Shown: positions 1 to 10,346, counted from the stretch's first letter. The stretch: 64,000 nt of DNA from Scylla paramamosain (GCF_035594125.1 NC_087192.1:12372501-12436500), one strand, 5' to 3'. Numbers and translations are program-made. Notes: generated by a model not told the origin, from the letters alone.

Positions 1-1197
1 AGGAGTTCATGTCACAGGATGGTGGAAATACAGAAGTAGGCAGGGAGTTCCAGAGTTTACCAGAGAAAGGGAAGAATGATTGAGAATACTGGTTAACTCT
101 TGCATTAGAGAGGTGGACAGAATAGGGGTGAGAGAAAGAAGAAAGTCTTGTGCAGTGAGGCCACAGGAGAGGAGGCATGCAGTTAGCAAGATCAGAAGAG
201 CAGTTAGCATGAAAATAGCAGCAGAAGATAGCAAGAGATGCAACACTGCATTAATGAGAAAGAGCCAGTCAGTTAGAGGAGAGGAGTATATGAGAAGAAA
301 AGCTTTTGATTACACCTTGTCTAGAAGAGTGGTATGAGTGGAACTGCCCCGACATGTGAAGCATACTCCATACATGGACAGATAAGGCCCCTCTACAGCT
401 AGAAGGGTGAGAAAAACTGGCAGAGACATCTCAGAATGCCTAACTTCATAGAAGTTGTTTTAGCTAGAAATGAGATGTGAAATTTCCAGTTTAGATTATA
501 AATAAAGGACATACCAATGATGTTTAGTGTAGAAAAAGGGACAGTTGAGTGTCATTGAAGAAGAGGGGATATATTTGTCTGGAAGGTTGGCTTGAGTTGA
601 TAGATGGAAGAATTTATTGAGGCAATACTAAGTTTGCTCTGCCTCAAACAGAAATTTTTGAGATATCAGAAATCAGGCATTCTGTGGCTTCCCTGCATGA
701 AATGTTTACTTCCTGAAGGGTTGGATGTCAAGGAAAAGATGTGGAAAAGCGCAGGGTGGTATCATCAGCGTATGAGTGATAGGACAAGAAGTCTGGTTGA
801 CATCATTGATGAATAATAGGAAGAGAGTGAGTGACAGGACTTAGGCTGCCCAGCATATCTGTGACCACAAAAAACTGCAATAGTGGTGTTGTGCCATGCC
901 AGCAGGATTTAGACGGCAACACCACTTTTAATAGATTTAGGAGAACAACAGTGACTGTCTACCACACCAACAATAGAACAAATTTTTAGTGAAGGGTGTG
1001 TGTGTAATTAAGTGCGTGTAGTTTTGCGTATAGGAAGAGAGTTATCTTTAGAGGGCAGGTTATGACTGCCCCCTTGTGTTGTGAGACACAAAGGGAAACG
1101 TTCAGTGAGGTCACAGCTGGGTTTAATGATAGGTTCACAGCAACCCCCTGATCTAGTGTTTTAGACCTCACTAGGAGTAATTATTGTTACAGCCTCC
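1..1197 (-). mobile_element. LINE family C copy 1, internally deleted
   Basis: Read on the minus strand, positions 1171 to 986 match the 5' part of the LINE C copy at 50.35-50.7 kb (shared short segment SLCVSQHKGAV). Positions about 975 to 1 match its RT C-terminal and 3' part (shared segment LLILLTAC and the following residues). The two parts meet near 980, so most of the endonuclease and the core of the reverse transcriptase are missing. The window edge cuts off the 3' end. Many stops and frameshifts are present, so this is a dead copy. Family C has ALDISKAFDRVWH-type RT motifs in other copies and belongs to the jockey/CR1-like LINE group; the exact clade is not determined. Confidence 0.8.
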
Positions 1198-1211
1198 TCA
1201 TAATCATAATC

Positions 1212-1448
<237 letters not shown>

Positions 1449-1998
1449 CATTTGACTTGTCAAGTAAACAAGCAGTGATCTAAGCTCCAGCAGAGAAAGA
1501 TTTTGCTTGATCACAGCCATCACTTGGAGCCTAGAATGTGTTCCCAGGTAGGACCTGTGCTCAAGTAAAGTTGTCCTGTCTCCAGAAATAAAAAATAAGG
1601 GAAAATTTAAGTGGTAATAGACATAATAAAATGAGTAAAAGCTCCAGCAAGGCGGATGCCATAGGTGGGAGTGGAATGTTGCCAACAGGGTCACCATTCC
1701 CAGGATTTGAGGAAGACTACATGGAACTACTACATGGAACTACATGGAAAAATGCAAGGCGGCCGATGGTCACCCATGCGTCCCATACCACCCACCCCCA
1801 AGACTTACGGTTGTCAAAAAATATTTAAGAAATATGCATGTAAATGCTAGAAAAGTGTTATTAATCCACTATTTCCACTTAAAAATGAGCAATATATATA
1901 CAGTGATATATTATAACATATAAGAAATAATAATGGCATTGGTAATGATGATAAAAAATCATCGTAATGAGATAAAGATGGTGGTGAAAATAAAAGTA

Positions 1999-2727
1999 CT
2001 AAGAATATAAGTAGTAGTTGTAGTGGTAGTAGTGGTGGTGGTGGTGGTGGTGGTGGTGGTGGTGGTTGTAGTAGTAGTAGTAGTAGTGACACCTGTCCCT
2101 CATCAGGTCCAAAAATGGCTCAATTCTGGTTGACAGTACATTTTTCTTAACAGTGGCAGCAGATGAAAATCTCAAGAATTTGAGAATGGAAAGAAACCTA
2201 TTCCTACTCATCACTTCCTTTGTGAAAACTCGTAGGCCTCCAAAAACTGCATTGTGTGACCAATACATATGCATATTGGGTAGTTGTACCACTCCTATGG
2301 CTATCAATAACCCAAAGAATACATGCATGTCATCTGTTGTTACTGGTTTCCACTTTAGCCTATGTACTTTTTTCTTTGTTGGATTTTCAGCAAAATAAAC
2401 ATCAGCTCTCTCATTAGCCCATGAACACAATTTAGAAATCACATAGCCATCTATAAAATGACTAAAAGCATCTCCAGAAGTATGGAAAGTAAGGGGTGGA
2501 ATAGCCTGGGGCCCTTGGGCAGCACCATTGGTGAAGCCGGGTGGTGCATGTGGCTGTGCGTCAGCAAAGATGTCGACAAGAAACTTCCACCCACTGTCTT
2601 CAACTGGGTCAACATCCTGCCATAATTCACTATCACTAAGCTCCAGTTCACTGTCACTACTCTCATCTTCATCCTCACTTTCTGGCACATATGATGTATC
2701 AGAGTCTGAATCACCTCTGTCTGACAT
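1999..2727 (-). pseudogene. piggyBac-type transposase, N-terminal part, copy 1
   Basis: The frame starts MSDRGDSDSDTSYVPE and has an acidic N-terminus (about residues 1-50). It then enters the conserved start of the piggyBac DDE domain (FSHFIDGYVISKLCSWAN, then MHVFFGLLIAIGVVQLP, then RNRFLSILKFLRF). Family members are usually about 550-650 residues and carry the catalytic aspartates in the second half. Here homology stops at about residue 215 (FLDLMRDRC) and the frame runs on through a trinucleotide repeat as Tyr and His runs. The catalytic region is absent, so the product could not transpose. The N-terminal acidic segment and start codon are intact. Confidence 0.9.
2011..2088. repeat. (GTA)n/(GGT)n trinucleotide tract, unit 1
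   Basis: A mixed GTA and GGT triplet run replaces the 3' part of the transposase gene. It is one triplet longer than the matching tract at 3479-3553. Confidence 0.95.
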
Positions 2728-3018
2728 GGCTGTAAATTCCTAAAAACTATCACAAAATATAGCAAAAATAAGTTTCCAATAATGGCAAGGCAATGAGAAG
2801 ACACTAAAGTACGTCCTTTTGTATCGATCGCCTTAGGCAAACTGGGCATGGAGAGGCACTTCCAGACAGTAATATTTTATGATGGACAGTCACGCCACAA
2901 ATAAGCAAATTGATTGGCTGATGGGCGTGGCTTATTTTTATTCCCGGCAGTAGGCTATACCAGGCTCACAGATTGCCTACAGGATGAAAAACCACTCCGC
3001 AATATGTACGGGGTATCG

Positions 3019-3042
3019 CATGACGTATATGTATACGTCATG
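3019..3042. repeat. Short palindrome in the piggyBac subterminal region
   Basis: catgacgtata and its complement tatacgtcatg are separated by two bases. The same palindrome lies at 4484-4507 in unit 2. It is close to the element end, where piggyBac elements commonly carry subterminal inverted repeats. A related half-site (catgacgta) follows at 4529 only in unit 2. Confidence 0.7.
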
Positions 3043-3466
3043 GTGTTTGGTACGGATAAAAAATAAGGGAAAATTTAAGTGGTAATAGACATAATAAAAT
3101 GAGTAAAAGCTCCAGCAAGGCGGATGCCATAGGTGGGAGTGGAATGTTGCCAACAGGGTCACCATTCCCAGGATTTGAGGAAGACTACATGGAACTACTA
3201 CATGGAACTACATGGAAAAATGCAAGGCGGCCGATGGTCACCCATGCGTCCCATACCACCCACCCCCAAGACTTACGGTTGTCAAAAAATATTTAAGAAA
3301 TATGCATGTAAATGCTAGAAAAGTGTTATTAATCCACTATTTCCACTTAAAAATGAGCAATATATATACAGTGATATATTATAACATATAAGAAATAATA
3401 ATGGCATTGGTAATGATGATAAAAAATCATCGTAATGAGATAAAGATGGTGGTGAAAATAAAAGTA

Positions 3467-4192
3467 CTAAGAATATAAGTAGTAGTTGTAGTGGTAGTAG
3501 TGGTGGTGGTGGTGGTGGTGGTGGTGGTGGTTGTAGTAGTAGTAGTAGTAGTGACACCTGTCCCTCATCAGGTCCAAAAATGGCTCAATTCTGGTTGACA
3601 GTACATTTTTCTTAACAGTGGCAGCAGATGAAAATCTCAAGAATTTGAGAATGGAAAGAAACCTATTCCTACTCATCACTTCCTTTGTGAAAACTCGTAG
3701 GCCTCCAAAAACTGCATTGTGTGACCAATACATATGCATATTGGGTAGTTGTACCACTCCTATGGCTATCAATAACCCAAAGAATACATGCATGTCATCT
3801 GTTGTTACTGGTTTCCACTTTAGCCTATGTACTTTTTTCTTTGTTGGATTTTCAGCAAAATAAACATCAGCTCTCTCATTAGCCCATGAACACAATTTAG
3901 AAATCACATAGCCATCTATAAAATGACTAAAAGCATCTCCAGAAGTATGGAAAGTAAGGGGTGGAATAGCCTGGGGCCCTTGGGCAGCACCATTGGTGAA
4001 GCCGGGTGGTGCATGTGGCTGTGCGTCAGCAAAGATGTCGACAAGAAACTTCCACCCACTGTCTTCAACTGGGTCAACATCCTGCCATAATTCACTATCA
4101 CTAAGCTCCAGTTCACTGTCACTACTCTCATCTTCATCCTCACTTTCTGGCACATATGATGTATCAGAGTCTGAATCACCTCTGTCTGACAT
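3467..4192 (-). pseudogene. piggyBac-type transposase, N-terminal part, copy 2
   Basis: The reading frame equals copy 1 at every residue before the triplet tract and is one residue shorter inside it. It keeps the same start, acidic N-terminus and truncation before the catalytic aspartates. Lack of divergence implies that the duplication is recent, or that the copies have been homogenised. Confidence 0.9.
3479..3553. repeat. (GTA)n/(GGT)n trinucleotide tract, unit 2
   Basis: This tract is equivalent to 2011-2088 but one triplet shorter. Confidence 0.95.
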
Positions 4193-4521
4193 GGCTGTAA
4201 ATTCCTAAAAACTATCACAAAATATAGCAAAAATAAGTTTCCAATAATGGCAAGGCAATGAGAAGACACTAAAGTACGTCCTTTTGTATCGATCGCCTTA
4301 GGCAAACTGGGCATGGAGAGGCACTTCCAGACAGTAATATTTTATGATGGACAGTCACGCCACAAATAAGCAAATTGATTGGCTGATGGGCGTGGCTTAT
4401 TTTTATTCCCGGCAGTAGGCTATACCAGGCTCACAGATTGCCTACAGGATGAAAAACCACTCCGCAATATGTACGGGGTATCGCATGACGTATATGTATA
4501 CGTCATGGTGTTTGGTACGGA

Positions 4522-4568
4522 TCATGTCCATGACGTAAAGGTGTATGTCATAGGGGTGAAGGGGTTAA
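4522..4568 (-). mobile_element. piggyBac 5' terminus with TTAA target site
   Basis: Read on the minus strand, TTAA (4565-4568) is followed by ccccttcacccctatgacat, a C-rich terminus typical of piggyBac ends. The transposase frame of unit 2 points away from this end, as in piggyBac elements. The opposite terminus and its TTAA are not found left of 1589, so the other end was lost. Confidence 0.75.
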
Positions 4569-4839
4569 TGGTGGGGATGATCAGTGACCTCACTGAAAGA
4601 GTGAAAAAACTAGAAAAAAAAAGAAAAACATGACCTGGAAGAGGAAAACAAAGAACTGAAATCACTATGCACCGATATAAAAACAAAATTGAAGGAAAAC
4701 AATTATATTGTTAAAAAACAGGAAAATGAAGTGATAGGGATGAAAAGTGAACATCAAATCTGGAGGAAGGAAAAAGAGGAAGAAAAAGTTAACTTTACAG
4801 AAATCATAGAAGTGCAAAAGAAGGAAGAGACAGCTTTAA

Positions 4840-5315
4840 GTGAAAAGTGATCAAACAGAAGGAATCAATGGTAAGAGACACAGTGGACAAAAAGAAATGT
4901 ATTGTTATATATGGATTAAAAGAGGAAACAGAGCCAGTAAGATACAAGAGGGAAAAGAACAAAAAAAGGTAGCAGAGGAGGTTGTAAGAAACATAGAGAG
5001 AGAAGGTGAGGACTGGACAAGTGAAAATGAGGAAATACATAGACTGGGGAAGTATACAGAAGGAGGAGAGCGACCACTGAAAGTAAAATTTAGGGCACAA
5101 ACAACAGCCATGAAAGTGATATCAAATGTGTGGAAACTGGACAAGACAGAGCAATACGGGAAAGTTTGGATAAAGAGGGACATGAATGAAGAGAGACTCG
5201 AGGTAAGTGATCTAATAAAAGAAGCAAAGGCAAAAAATGAGAACAGAACGGAGGAAGAGAAAAAAAAGGTTCTATTGGAAGGTAAAAGACAAGAGGCTCA
5301 GGAAGTGGTATCTGA

Positions 5316-5353
<38 letters not shown>

Positions 5354-5358
5354 TGTAA
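4840..5358 (+). pseudogene. LINE A ORF1-like protein remnant
   Basis: The frame encodes a lysine- and glutamate-rich protein with the segment RLGKYTEGGERPLKVKFRAQ followed by a conserved ER...DLIKEAK region. This is the pattern of the nucleic-acid-binding C-terminal part of ORF1 proteins in CR1/L2-like LINEs, which coat the RNA. Upstream in other frames lie coiled-coil-like repeats (for example DLTERVKKLEKK near 4590) separated by stops, so the start shown is only the first in-frame Met after a lesion. The lysine-rich tail after residue 150 is low complexity. Confidence 0.65.
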
Positions 5359-5430
5359 ATAATGTATGGAAAAATATAAAGTGGACAGCGGAATATACAA
5401 ATATAAATGGTTTGATATCAACACTGAGAA

Positions 5431-5675
5431 TTGAATAATTATATTAAGATAAAGCAGCCTGACATCATGGGTATTACTGAAGTTAAACTAAATGAGACAA
5501 CAGAAAATACAAGAATTGGTAATAGTAATTATAATGTGTGGATAAAACACAGAAATAATAAGAAAGGGGGAGGAGTCATGTTACTTATAAAGAAGAGTAT
5601 AACATTGGACGAGGTTGAAATAGGAGAATTCAAACGAAAAGGAAGGGAGAAGGAAGAAGAGATTTTACATTGGCT

Positions 5676-5676
<1 letters not shown>
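5431..5676 (+). pseudogene. LINE A endonuclease, N-terminal fragment
   Basis: The fragment QPDIMGITEVKLNE followed by GGGVMLLIKK is the start of an APE-type endonuclease; the glutamate in TEVKL is the usual metal-binding residue. The domain nicks target DNA to prime reverse transcription. The frame is cut off after ILHW by the LINE B (TAA)n tail and resumes near 8955. About 15 residues expected from LINE A copy 2 are absent, so the insertion was accompanied by a small target loss or local decay. Confidence 0.8.

Positions 5677-5743
<67 letters not shown>
5677..5743. repeat. (TAA)n tract, 3' tail of LINE B
   Basis: About 22 TAA triplets lie exactly at the 3' end of the minus-strand LINE B, so on the element's strand this is a (TTA)n tail. 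LINEs of the CR1/jockey/I groups often end in short simple repeats instead of poly(A). Confidence 0.9.
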
Positions 5744-5744
<1 letters not shown>

Positions 5745-5854
5745 CGGTTTATTCTTTAGGCAGTCAACAAACTGAAAATGTACATTGGGGGTGGGGAAAT
5801 ACTTGACATTAATCCTAAAGGTAAGTCAAATCTAGAAGTCAAATCTAGAAGGGA

Positions 5855-7459
5855 CTATTGATTGATGGCTCGCACCATGGTGGGAATCGCACTGAGTCTG
5901 TATTGGTCCGCACGTGGCGCCTTTAGGGGCGTTATCTTGTTGTGGTGTCTGGTGGCACGGGCGGGGCGAGGCGCGTCAGGCGGCAGCATGTTTCTGAGAC
6001 GTGGATGATTCAGAAGTCCCCTACCAAACTTCTCCAGAGCCTCACAGTACCTGGTGGATAGTCTGGACAGCCTCAGGGTGTTCAGGGCATCTTCATAGGT
6101 GGTGTATGCAGGGCCAAGGATGACCCTACACGCCCTTTTCTGCACACTCTCCAACTGTAGCTGTTGAGTTTGTGTGAGGGAGGAGGACCACGCTGGGGAG
6201 GCGTACATGAGTTTGGGGAGGATGAAAGTAAGATACACCCCCCTTAACTCATCTGTCAGTGTCCCCAGCGACCTGAGTCTGCGCAGCATGTACAGCCTGT
6301 AGGTAGCTGATCTTATGGTGCTGGCGACATGCTGCTTCCAGGTCAGCTGGTCGTCCACCGTGACTCCGAGGAGCTTGGCACATCGGACCACCTGGAGGGG
6401 ATGAGGGCCCACTGAGAGCTGGGGAGGGGGCACTGGTACAGAGGAGGTACAGAAATGCATCACCACAGTTTTGTTGTGGTTGATGGTCATCCTGCTCTCC
6501 TCCATCCACGTCTGCAGCCGCTCCAGAATCGCTTGCAGTGGCGAGTAGTCCGGGTTCTTGGTGGAAACTGGGACGCCCACGGTGCAGTCGTCCACATACT
6601 TCCAGCGATGGGGGGTGTCAGTGAGGGCGTCGTTAATGAGGAGGAGGAAGCATAGAGGACCCATCTTGGTCCCCTGGGGGACCCCACAAGTCAGCTGTTG
6701 GAAAGTAGAGACAGAGCCCTGATAGCGAACGGCCTGACGCCTCCCTGTGAGGAAGTCGGCTAGCCACGCTATCAGGTTAGGAGGGAGACCCAGACTCACT
6801 GCCTTGCTGATGACAACAGTGTGATCAACAAGATCAAAAGCCTTTTTGAAGTCCACAAAAGCAACAGCTAGAGAGGTGTTTCGCTTGTCCAGGTGGCTGT
6901 GGATGAATTCAAGGAAGCTGGTCAGGTAATGGGAGGTGGAGGTGGCTTTAATATTTTCAAACTGTCTGATATCCACGGTATTACAGATTTTGGTGTAGGC
7001 CCAGTCATATACAAAATCTTCACAAATAAGGCTAGGGATGGGGGTGATAGAGACTGGCCTGAGGTCATTGAGTGACTGTGGACTGGAGGTTTTGGGGATG
7101 GGGGTGACGTAAGATGTCTTCCAGTCCGCGGGGCAAGAGTGTTGGGAGAGTGAAGCGTTTATTATGGAGCATAGCTGTGTTGCTAGCTCTACCGCAAATT
7201 CCTTGTAAATTTTTATAGGAAGGTCAGTGGGTGTGGTGGATCTTGGTTTGAATTTGAGTATTCTCTTAAAAACATCCACCGCCTGGACACTGGGGGGATG
7301 AGAGGGGGCCGGAAGATAGGCAGAAAGCAGAGTGGTGTGGAGGGGAGGAAAGGTTTGACAGATAGCAGCAAAGTGATCGTTCATCTCCTGAGCCGCGAGA
7401 GTAGCAGGAAGGTGTGAGGTGCAAGGAAGGGATGAAGTGTGCTTTTGTAGGCCACACAA
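5855..7459 (-). CDS. LINE B reverse transcriptase
   Basis: The 534-residue frame carries the LINE RT blocks in order: LNDLRPVSITP, LAVAFVDFKKAFDLVDH (first catalytic Asp), LTCGVPQGTKMGPLCFLLLI, and KYVDDCTVG (YVDD at 6587-6598). These are followed by LGVTVDDQLTWKQH and the C-terminal connection region ESVQKRACRVILG. It copies element RNA into DNA at the nicked target. The listed Met is the first in the frame; homology runs upstream to about 7519, where a missing base separates it from the endonuclease. All RT catalytic residues look intact. It resembles jockey/CR1/Rex1-like RTs; the clade is unsure. Confidence 0.9.
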   Translation of the reverse strand: MCGLQKHTSSLPCTSHLPATLAAQEMNDHFAAICQTFPPLHTTLLSAYLPAPSHPPSVQAVDVFKRILKFKPRSTTPTDLPIKIYKEFAVELATQLCSIINASLSQHSCPADWKTSYVTPIPKTSSPQSLNDLRPVSITPIPSLICEDFVYDWAYTKICNTVDIRQFENIKATSTSHYLTSFLEFIHSHLDKRNTSLAVAFVDFKKAFDLVDHTVVISKAVSLGLPPNLIAWLADFLTGRRQAVRYQGSVSTFQQLTCGVPQGTKMGPLCFLLLINDALTDTPHRWKYVDDCTVGVPVSTKNPDYSPLQAILERLQTWMEESRMTINHNKTVVMHFCTSSVPVPPPQLSVGPHPLQVVRCAKLLGVTVDDQLTWKQHVASTIRSATYRLYMLRRLRSLGTLTDELRGVYLTFILPKLMYASPAWSSSLTQTQQLQLESVQKRACRVILGPAYTTYEDALNTLRLSRLSTRYCEALEKFGRGLLNHPRLRNMLPPDAPRPARATRHHNKITPLKAPRADQYRLSAIPTMVRAINQ

Positions 7460-7494
7460 AGCTTTGATCTTAGCGTACCACTGTCTGTTGTTGG

Positions 7495-8739
7495 TCAGCT
7501 TGAGGTGGTGTATCTTGTCTGGTAATAGTTTGCCTTTGCAGCCTTAATCTCCCTGATCACTCTGTTTCTTAGTTTCCTGTAAAGGACTGGGCAGGAGTGG
7601 AACACCCAGGTCCGCTGACGCATGAGTCTTTTAATGCGGGGTGTCATCCAGGGAGCATCAGACGGGTGCGTTGTGACGCTCTTGGCTGGGAAGTAGCGGT
7701 GGAAGGCTTCTGTGGTGGTGGCGACGTAATTCTGCCATTTTAAGTGGACGTCCTCCACATCCAGCACCTCGGTCCACGGGTGTTGTGTCACCCACTGCCC
7801 AAACTCCCTCATGGCTGAGTCAGGCATGGGGCGGTGGGTCCTGGTGACAGCTGACCGGGGGGTCGAGGTGGTGGGTGTGGGTGTCCACAGTATGGGGAGG
7901 TGGGTGCTCCGTCCCATGGGAGGCAGCGGTTTGGGGGGCGAGTACTGCTGGCCCAGGTCTGTCAGTATAAGGTCGAGGATGGCTTGCTGGTGGGTGGGGA
8001 AGTCCACGACCTGGGTGAGGTGTAGCTGGTGTAGGATATTGTTGATATCTAATCTGTTAAAGTCCCCACAGATGACCAGTTTGGCGGCAGGATACTTCAC
8101 CCTCAGGGCATCAGCAGTGTCGATGATGTGAGCGGTGAGTAACTGTGCTGTGGTGGCTCGTGGGGGGTGGTACACGACGCACACGATGATGGAGGCCGTG
8201 TTGCTGGGATGGCAGGGGGGCGTGACTCTTACCCACAGGGCCTCTACACCGGCCGGAATATCGACAGGGAGGTGTGAGGGGCTGAGGGTAGAGCGGCAGA
8301 AAACGGCCACTCCTCCCCCCCTGCATCCAGACCTCAGGTGATGGTAGAGCTGGTAGTCCTGCATTAAGCAAACCTCAGGAACAATCTGCCACGCCTCAGT
8401 AACCACCACAATGTCTGCACAAGTAGAACTCACCGTCACGATTAATTCGTCCATCTTGTTGGCTAAAGATGTTGCATTGAATAAGAGGAGGGAGGGTAAA
8501 CTGTACCAAATCCGAGGTACTTCAATGTGCCTGTATTCCTTCTTCCCCACCCTGCGGTCAACTCTGGCACTTGAGGTCACAACCTTGATGGGACGCACTT
8601 GTTTCCCTCCCCTCGACCCGCGGTTCCGAAATAGTTTCAGGGTCTTAAGGCACTTTATCACGTTGTGCGGCGGGTAACCTGATCCTCGCCTGCGACGTAG
8701 GAGGTAGTTGCGTTCGTACGTTTGCACTGGGGCACACAT
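7495..8739 (-). CDS. LINE B APE-type endonuclease (N-terminal half of ORF2)
   Basis: The 414-residue frame has the endonuclease landmarks LLFNATSLANKMDEL, VVVTEAWQ (Glu), VICGDFNRLD (Asp and Asn), QAILDLILTD and GRSTHLPIL. In most APE endonucleases the last motif is S-D-H; here it reads S-T-H, so one catalytic Asp may be missing or the family may differ. The frame ends at a stop just after a one-base loss near 7519; beyond that point the next frame continues smoothly into the RT. EN and RT were therefore one ORF2. The start MCAPVQTYERNY is the first Met after the leader. Confidence 0.85.
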   Translation of the reverse strand: MCAPVQTYERNYLLRRRRGSGYPPHNVIKCLKTLKLFRNRGSRGGKQVRPIKVVTSSARVDRRVGKKEYRHIEVPRIWYSLPSLLLFNATSLANKMDELIVTVSSTCADIVVVTEAWQIVPEVCLMQDYQLYHHLRSGCRGGGVAVFCRSTLSPSHLPVDIPAGVEALWVRVTPPCHPSNTASIIVCVVYHPPRATTAQLLTAHIIDTADALRVKYPAAKLVICGDFNRLDINNILHQLHLTQVVDFPTHQQAILDLILTDLGQQYSPPKPLPPMGRSTHLPILWTPTPTTSTPRSAVTRTHRPMPDSAMREFGQWVTQHPWTEVLDVEDVHLKWQNYVATTTEAFHRYFPAKSVTTHPSDAPWMTPRIKRLMRQRTWVFHSCPVLYRKLRNRVIREIKAAKANYYQTRYTTSS

Positions 8740-8940
8740 TGTTCTTTATGTGTCACCACTCACTCGCTAAATGCGTTCACAAGTACAGGAATTCCACCAG
8801 GGCGAGCCTAAAACTAAAAGCTAAGAGTTGAAAACAGAAAATAAAAAACAAAACTAAGGTCGCTATCACTAGGGACAGGGGAAGGCCAACAAGCTGGCCG
8901 AAGCTGCCCGAGAGCGCCAAGGGTCACACGTCCTGCCCGT

Positions 8941-9549
8941 GTGAGGTCAGAAGAGTGTGTCACCCCAAAGACGAATGCATGGACACAAGAGGATTATAAA
9001 TTATTGTTAAGAGATACTAGTAACTGTTTGGAGAGAATACTGGCAGAAAGTAATAATATAACACTTATGGGTGACTTTAATTGCAAGGAGGTATGCTGGG
9101 AAGAGTGGACTACAGACAGAGAAGAGTCATTGGGATATATGCTTCTAGATTTAATAATGACAAATACTATGACCAAGTGGATTGGAGAAAATACAAGATT
9201 TGGGGGTAATGAAGAGGCATCAAGGCTAAACTTGTTGTTTACAATGGAAATGGACATCATTGAAGGAATAAATTATCAGTGCCCACTAGGTAAAAGTGAC
9301 CATCTGTTAACTGAATTCAGTCTAGGCAGTGGTCCAATAGAAAATAGGAATGAAATTTACAAGAATGGAAGATATAATTACAGGAAAGCAGATTTGATCA
9401 GGTTGAGGGAATATTTTGCAGAGACTAAATGGAAACAACTGTTCATGACAAGTAATACACAGGAGAAGTGGGACATATTCATGGAAATTTATAATGAAGG
9501 GATCAATAGATATGTACCAAAGATCAAAATAAAGGAAGTCAAAAAGTAA
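8941..9549 (+). pseudogene. LINE A endonuclease C-terminal part and linker
   Basis: This carries the remaining APE landmarks: ITLMGDFNCKEVCW, then SRLNLLFT, then GKSDHLLTEF with an intact S-D-H. The start codon given lies in LINE B leader DNA; true LINE A homology begins at about 8955. A stop after KEVKK ends the frame and the linker continues in other frames to 10000. Confidence 0.8.
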
Positions 9550-10083
9550 AAAGACTGGTTTAATACAAGATGTATAACAGCAAGAAAAGAAAAAGAAGCA
9601 GCATTGAATTGATGGAGAAAAGAAGGAGGAAATGAAAGTGGGAAGAATTCAAGAAGGCAAGAAACAAATATATTAGAATTCTGAGAGAAGAAGAAAGGAA
9701 TTATGAGAAAGATATAGTTAACAGATTCAAAGATGAGCTGAAGTTATTCTTCAGATATGTGAATGTGAAGGTGAAAAACAGGCACACAATAGATAAATTA
9801 ATGAAAGATGACATTACATACAAAGATATATGGTTACAAGTGGAATTAATGAACAAGTGCTTCCAGTCAATATTCACCAAAGAGAGAAAATTTGAAGGAG
9901 AAAGAGCATGGCACAGAGGCAATGTGATGAGAGAGATACAGGTGGACATAAGTGAAATTAAGAAGATTATGAAAGATTTGGATGTAAGTAAGGCTTAAGG
10001 ACCAGATGGAGTGTCCAACTGGATACTTAAGGAATGTTGTGAACAACTGGCAGAAAGTATACACAATACCATAGTATGTTCTT
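8949..10083 (+). mobile_element. LINE family A copy 1, middle segment
   Basis: LINE A coding resumes after LINE B at the endonuclease residues PKTNAWTQEDYK and runs through the EN/RT linker to the start of the RT. It ends at the TTAA used by the piggyBac-type insertion. Confidence 0.88.
9759..9998 (+). pseudogene. LINE A RT N-terminal linker fragment
   Basis: MNKCFQSIFTKERKFEG followed by a DLDVSKA-stop matches the segment just before the conserved GPDG motif in the LINE A copies at 36.8 and 39.7 kb. A TAA stop replaces the residue before GPDG. Confidence 0.7.
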
Positions 10084-10344
10084 TTAACCCTTTCCTTCCG
10101 GCGCTTAAATTATTTTCCTGTTTTGTATGACGGCTAAAAATGGTAAACCTAGAAATTGTCAGAAAATTGTTTGAATACTAATAATTATTTTCTCTTTGTT
10201 ATTCTGAATACAATGATATACTTTGTAGCTCGATGTGACCTCTCAAAGTTGAGTTTATGCCTTATAAAGGATTCCTCCTCCTCCCGCTGTGTGATCCGTC
10301 ATCCAGAAACAGCCCGGAGAGCGATGACGCCGCGTGCACACACA

Positions 10345-10346
<2 letters not shown>

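Larger units (their letters stand above)
1589..3056. repeat. Tandem duplication unit 1 (1468 bp)
   Basis: This unit repeats almost exactly in the next 1465 bp. Matching landmarks lie 1468 bp apart before a GTA/GGT trinucleotide tract and 1465 bp apart after it, so the copies differ there by one triplet. The unit carries a truncated piggyBac transposase reading frame on the minus strand plus flanking DNA. Its right end (sequence gtttggtacggat) is followed directly by the start of unit 2. Confidence 0.97.
3057..4521. repeat. Tandem duplication unit 2 (1465 bp)
   Basis: This is a near-identical direct copy of 1589-3056. Unlike unit 1 it continues past its right edge into the terminal 43 bp of the piggyBac element. 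Confidence 0.97.
4569..5676 (+). mobile_element. LINE family A copy 1, 5' segment (ORF1 and start of ORF2)
   Basis: This is the first of three segments of one LINE, continued at about 8949-10083 and 11108-12526. It holds a degenerate coiled-coil region from 4569, an ORF1 protein frame, and the start of the endonuclease. The left edge abuts the piggyBac TTAA. The right edge is the insertion point of LINE B. Without the two insertions the copy is about 3.7 kb. RT sequence and 3' end style suggest the CR1/L2/jockey side of the LINE tree. Confidence 0.85.
5744..8948 (-). mobile_element. LINE family B, nearly intact, inserted in LINE A
   Basis: On the minus strand this is about 3.2 kb: a leader of about 200 bp (8948-8740), an endonuclease frame, a reverse transcriptase frame, and a (TTA)n tail. 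It interrupts the LINE A endonuclease coding region, so it is younger than LINE A. Its GC content is visibly higher than its neighbours. Only one coding lesion is obvious, a one-base frameshift near 7519. No separate ORF1 is seen, so the copy may be 5'-truncated. Confidence 0.9.

Noticed and set aside
2153..2398. Plus-strand frames opposite the piggyBac transposase
   Set aside because: Antisense shadow of a recognised coding region, present identically in both duplicated units.
7811..8131. Open frames on the plus strand opposite LINE B (for example 106 residues here)
   Set aside because: They are shadows of the minus-strand endonuclease and RT genes, kept open by GC-rich codon composition.
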